This document shows, one piece after another, positions 60,889 to 64,000 of a stretch of 64,000 nucleotides of DNA. Location of the stretch: contig JANBVO010000001.1 of assembly GCA_030052745.1 (NCBI GenBank), positions 1,550,001 to 1,614,000 on the forward strand, in the 5' to 3' direction. Positions within the stretch are counted from its first letter, which is position 1. The number at the start of each line of letters is the position of its first letter. This stretch comes from Pleurostoma richardsiae (Eukaryota > Ascomycota > Sordariomycetes > Calosphaeriales > Pleurostomataceae). The position numbers and the translations under genes are program-made. The notes under the pieces are model-generated. The model was not told the origin of the DNA. It worked only from the letters and a program-made list of their open reading frames with translations, and ran no database searches.

Positions 60889-63800
60889 ATGGCGACGGAT
60901 GTGGACGAGAAGACCGATAGGTCGACACCATCTGCAGTCGTGCAGTCGGAACAACCGCCAGAGACTGACCAGGCCGCCAAGGCTGCTCGGCCAGAGAGAG
61001 AAGCTACAGCCAAGGACTATTTTCGCATCTTCTCTTATGCCAGAAAATGGGATTTTGCCTTGATCGCTGCAGCGGCCCTTGCCTCCATGGGTGCTGGCTG
61101 TGTAAGTCTCTCCAAGTCGAGCGGGCTTCTGCCATTTGGCCCCAAACTGTATGGACCGCAGCTGACGTGTCTCGAAAAGACCCTGCCTTTGATGAACGTT
61201 GTATTTGGGAAGCTCGTCGGCACCTTCAACGACTATTTCGTGCCGGGTACCACCACCACCAAGGTAGTATTTTCTGCGATTTAGAGGCCATGTCCAGCCC
61301 GCTGATCTGCCTGGCGTCTAGGCCGAGTTCATGCGCATAGTCAATAGGCAGGCTCTCTACATCTTTCTCCTTTTCATCGCCCGTTTCGTGCTGAACTACA
61401 TCAACAAGGTAAGTCCCACATGTTTGCCGGACGGCCCTCGCTGTAACTGACCGATGCCTGCGTACAGTTCTCCTTCCGTATGATTGGTATTCGGATGTCA
61501 GCAGCCATCCGACTGGCCTACTTGCGGAGCCTCTTCGCACAATCTATCCATGTGCTTGACTCGATGCCCCCAGGGGCTGCGGCCGGGACGATTACCACTA
61601 CCGCAAACACGCTCCAGCTCGGGATCTCTGAGAAGCTGGGGACGTTCACCGAGTTCTCAGCGACCATTGTAGCCTCCATCATCATCGCCTTCACCTATTC
61701 CTGGGCTCTGACGCTTGTCACCGGTAGCGTCATCCTCTTCATATTGCTTGTCATCAGCATTTTGCTTCCCTTCATTATCAAGGGCACTTCTCGACTTACT
61801 AAGGTAGAACCCGCCGAGACTCCCCCAATTGTGCCGCATTAACTGAATCGTGCTCTCAGGCCGAGCAAAAAGCAAGTGCCGTCGCCAGCGAGGCTTTTGG
61901 AAGCATCCGAATGGTCACTGCATGTGGTGCCGAATCCCGAGTGACGGCGCGATACACTGAATGGGTCAAGATCGCAATGCAGCATGGACAAACGACGGCT
62001 CCCCTCCTCGCTCTTCAATTCGGGCTGATTGTAGGTATAGTCATGCCGCATTCGACTTTCACTAGACTGACCATTAGTAGTTCTTCGGCCTCTACTCCGC
62101 ATTTGCCCTGTCCTTTTGGTACGGGAGCAAGGCATACTCAGAGGGCAGCATTCACAGTGTTGGCACCGTTGTCATGTGAGCTCAAGATTGCTGTTGTTGA
62201 GATTAAATCCACTGACAGAAAGGTAGTGTTCTCATGTCAGTCATGCTCATGGTGATATCGCTGGAGCGTATATCGACACCCCTCATTGCTGTCTCCAAAG
62301 CTATGGTTGCCGCAGCCGAGTTCTTCGCCGTCATTGACGCCCCGCGGCCGGACACTGGCCACCTTAAGGACCCCGATGTGTCTGCTTCAGAAGATATCGT
62401 GTTCAAGGGGGTTACGTTTGCCTATCCTGGTCGGCCACACGTGAAAGTTATCGACAACCTGGACCTGACGATTGAGACGGGAAAGGTTACGGCCATTGTC
62501 GGACCATCTGGTTCGGGCAAGAGCACCATCGTTGGGCTTGTGGAGCGATGGTACACCCTCCACGACCAATATGTCATTGCAAGAGCCGTCGCTCAAGACC
62601 CCACAAAGAAGAAGAAGACCACCCAGGTTGATTCAGGAAAGGATAGCGAGAAGAAGACGTTCTGGTCCAAACTTACGAGGAAGGGAACAAAGAGCGAAAC
62701 AGATGAGGGAGATGAAGACGACGATCCTGTAGGACTAGCCGAAGAATCCGGACCACCCGTTCAACTTGAGGGCACCATCGAGGTGGCGGGCCGGAAGCTG
62801 GACGACGTCGATCTGAAATGGTGGAGGTCCCAGATTGGACTGGTCCAGCAAGAGCCGTTCCTCTTCAATGATACGATCTATGCTAATGTTATGCACGGCC
62901 TGGTTGGGACGCAATGGGAAAATGAGCCCCTGGAAGTTAAGAAGGAGCTTGCCCGAGATGCTTGCAAAGAAGCATTCGCGGATGAGTTCATTGATAGACT
63001 TCCGGATGTGAGCTCCAGAGGGACCCCCACCCGCTGTCTTTTTCTCATACTAATTGGTTCCTAGGGCTACGATACACAAGTTGGAGACTCTGGGACCAAG
63101 CTGTCTGGTGGTCAACGTCAGAGATTGGCCATTGCCCGAAGCATCGTCAAGAAGCCCAAGATATTGATCCTCGACGAGGCTACGTCTGCGATCGACGTGC
63201 GTAGCGAGAAGATTATCCAGCTTGCTTTGGATAAGGTCTCCCAGGGAAGAACCACCATTACCATCGCCCATAGACTGTCTACGATTAGGAAGGCAGACAA
63301 GATAGTGGTGCTGCAGAAGGGCCGGCTTGTAGAGCAGGGAACCCACGAGAGCCTCCTTGAGAATGAGGGAGGAGTATACTCTGGCCTCGTGCAAGCTCAA
63401 AGTCTGGCCCTCGGCGCTGATGACGACCACGAAAGCGGCCCTGAATCTGACGAAGACATCGAGACTATACTAGCTCGTGAAAAGAGCGCCGCCAGGTCAG
63501 AGACTGAAAGCACGAGACAAATTACCAAGTGGAAGAACCGCGGGTTGATCGGCAGCTTCGGACGCCTCCTGTATGAGCAAAAGAGCAGGTGGCCCGTCTA
63601 CTTCATCATCGTCATCTTTGCTGCGTGTGCTGCAGGTGAGTAAAGGAGCTGCTGTCCCGTAGGACTTAGGGAGATGTACGCTGACCAAGATTAGCTGGAA
63701 TTCCTCTACAAGCCTACCTGTTCGCCAAGATCATCGTCGTCTATCAGTACACCGGGAGCAAGCTTCGGCACGAGAGCGAGTACTGGTCTCTGATGTGGCT

Positions 63801-64000
63801 GGTCTTGGCAATATGCTTGGGCTTCTCCTATCTCGTCTTAGGCTTTGCTGCCACGCAGCTACAACATGTACGTGACATCCCAGTTTGCTCTTGTCCTAGA
63901 CTGTTAATGCTAACTTCGCCAAAGTACATCTGTGCCGTGTACAGGCAGCAGTACTTCAGCGCCATGCTCTATCAGAAGATCGATTTCTTCGACGACGAAG
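60889..64000 (+). CDS. ABC-B multidrug/peptide exporter (MDR type), 3' end outside window
   Basis: Exons 60889-61101, 61180-61263, 61322-61408, 61468-61803, 61860-62030, 62081-62175, 62227-63007, 63065-63635, 63695-63867 and 63925-64000 (open). The first transmembrane domain spans about residues 60-350. The first nucleotide-binding domain has Walker [10 protein letters not shown] (about 420-428), Q-loop VQQEP, signature [12 protein letters not shown] and Walker [11 protein letters not shown], followed by the H-loop AHRLST. The second transmembrane domain begins ([17 protein letters not shown]) and the window ends inside it. The organisation is that of full-size P-glycoprotein-like exporters of drugs, lipids or mating peptide. 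Between Walker A and the Q-loop lies a charged insertion of about 65-70 residues. Substrate cannot be told from the sequence. Confidence 0.92.

Overview
The window is nuclear DNA of a filamentous ascomycete, most likely a Sordariomycete. Evidence: protein-coding genes are split by short introns (mostly 50-70 nt, GT..AG, with CTRAC/TACTAAC-like branch points), gene density is about one per 2.5-3 kb, both strands are used, and families such as a Crh-type GPI wall enzyme, an ELMO protein, an HMG-box LSD1 and GH115 occur together. I rebuilt exon structures by hand; each main model keeps one reading frame across all junctions and divides by three.

Layout. 1-2192 (-): tricalbin, 3' part outside the window. 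4551-5252 (+): U2AF small subunit. 5825-7827 (-): Osh6/7-like lipid transfer protein. 10282-13577 (+): large protein of unknown function. 14162-15609 (-): GRF zinc-finger protein. 16176-18347 (-): ELMO/CED-12 protein. 19749-21066 (+): atypical short-chain dehydrogenase. 21464-22266 (+): cytidine deaminase. 23041-27900: a gene-poor stretch with three weaker models (an unknown spliced gene, a multi-pass membrane protein, a small membrane protein). 27922-36296 (+): three secreted or wall proteins in a row: GH115 alpha-glucuronidase, a small secreted protein interrupted by one in-frame TAG, and a GPI-anchored Crh-type GH16 enzyme. 37112-40220 (-): DNA topoisomerase I. 40793-42005 (+): ATP synthase gamma. 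42689-46050 (-): LSD1-like demethylase with an HMG box. 46925-49324 (-): Vps33. 50215-50856 (-): UBE2W-like E2. 52756-54428 (+): Ca2+/calmodulin-dependent kinase. 55182-56521 (-): conserved-looking unknown. 56522-60888: 4.4 kb without a convincing gene, with a degenerate tRNA-Glu-like sequence. 60889-64000 (+): ABC-B exporter, cut by the window end.

Most genes are unrelated housekeeping functions. Two lipid-contact-site proteins (tricalbin, Osh) lie near each other, and the three secreted/wall proteins are adjacent, but I see no secondary-metabolite cluster, no intact transposon and no CRISPR. The strongest oddity is the secreted-protein gene whose only defect is a TAG where TGG is expected, inside five otherwise intact exons: either a fresh pseudogene or a candidate for the stage-specific A-to-I mRNA editing known in Sordariomycetes. 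Next are a dehydrogenase lacking the catalytic lysine, a charged insertion in the first ABC domain, and a canonical intron-like element with no recognisable gene.
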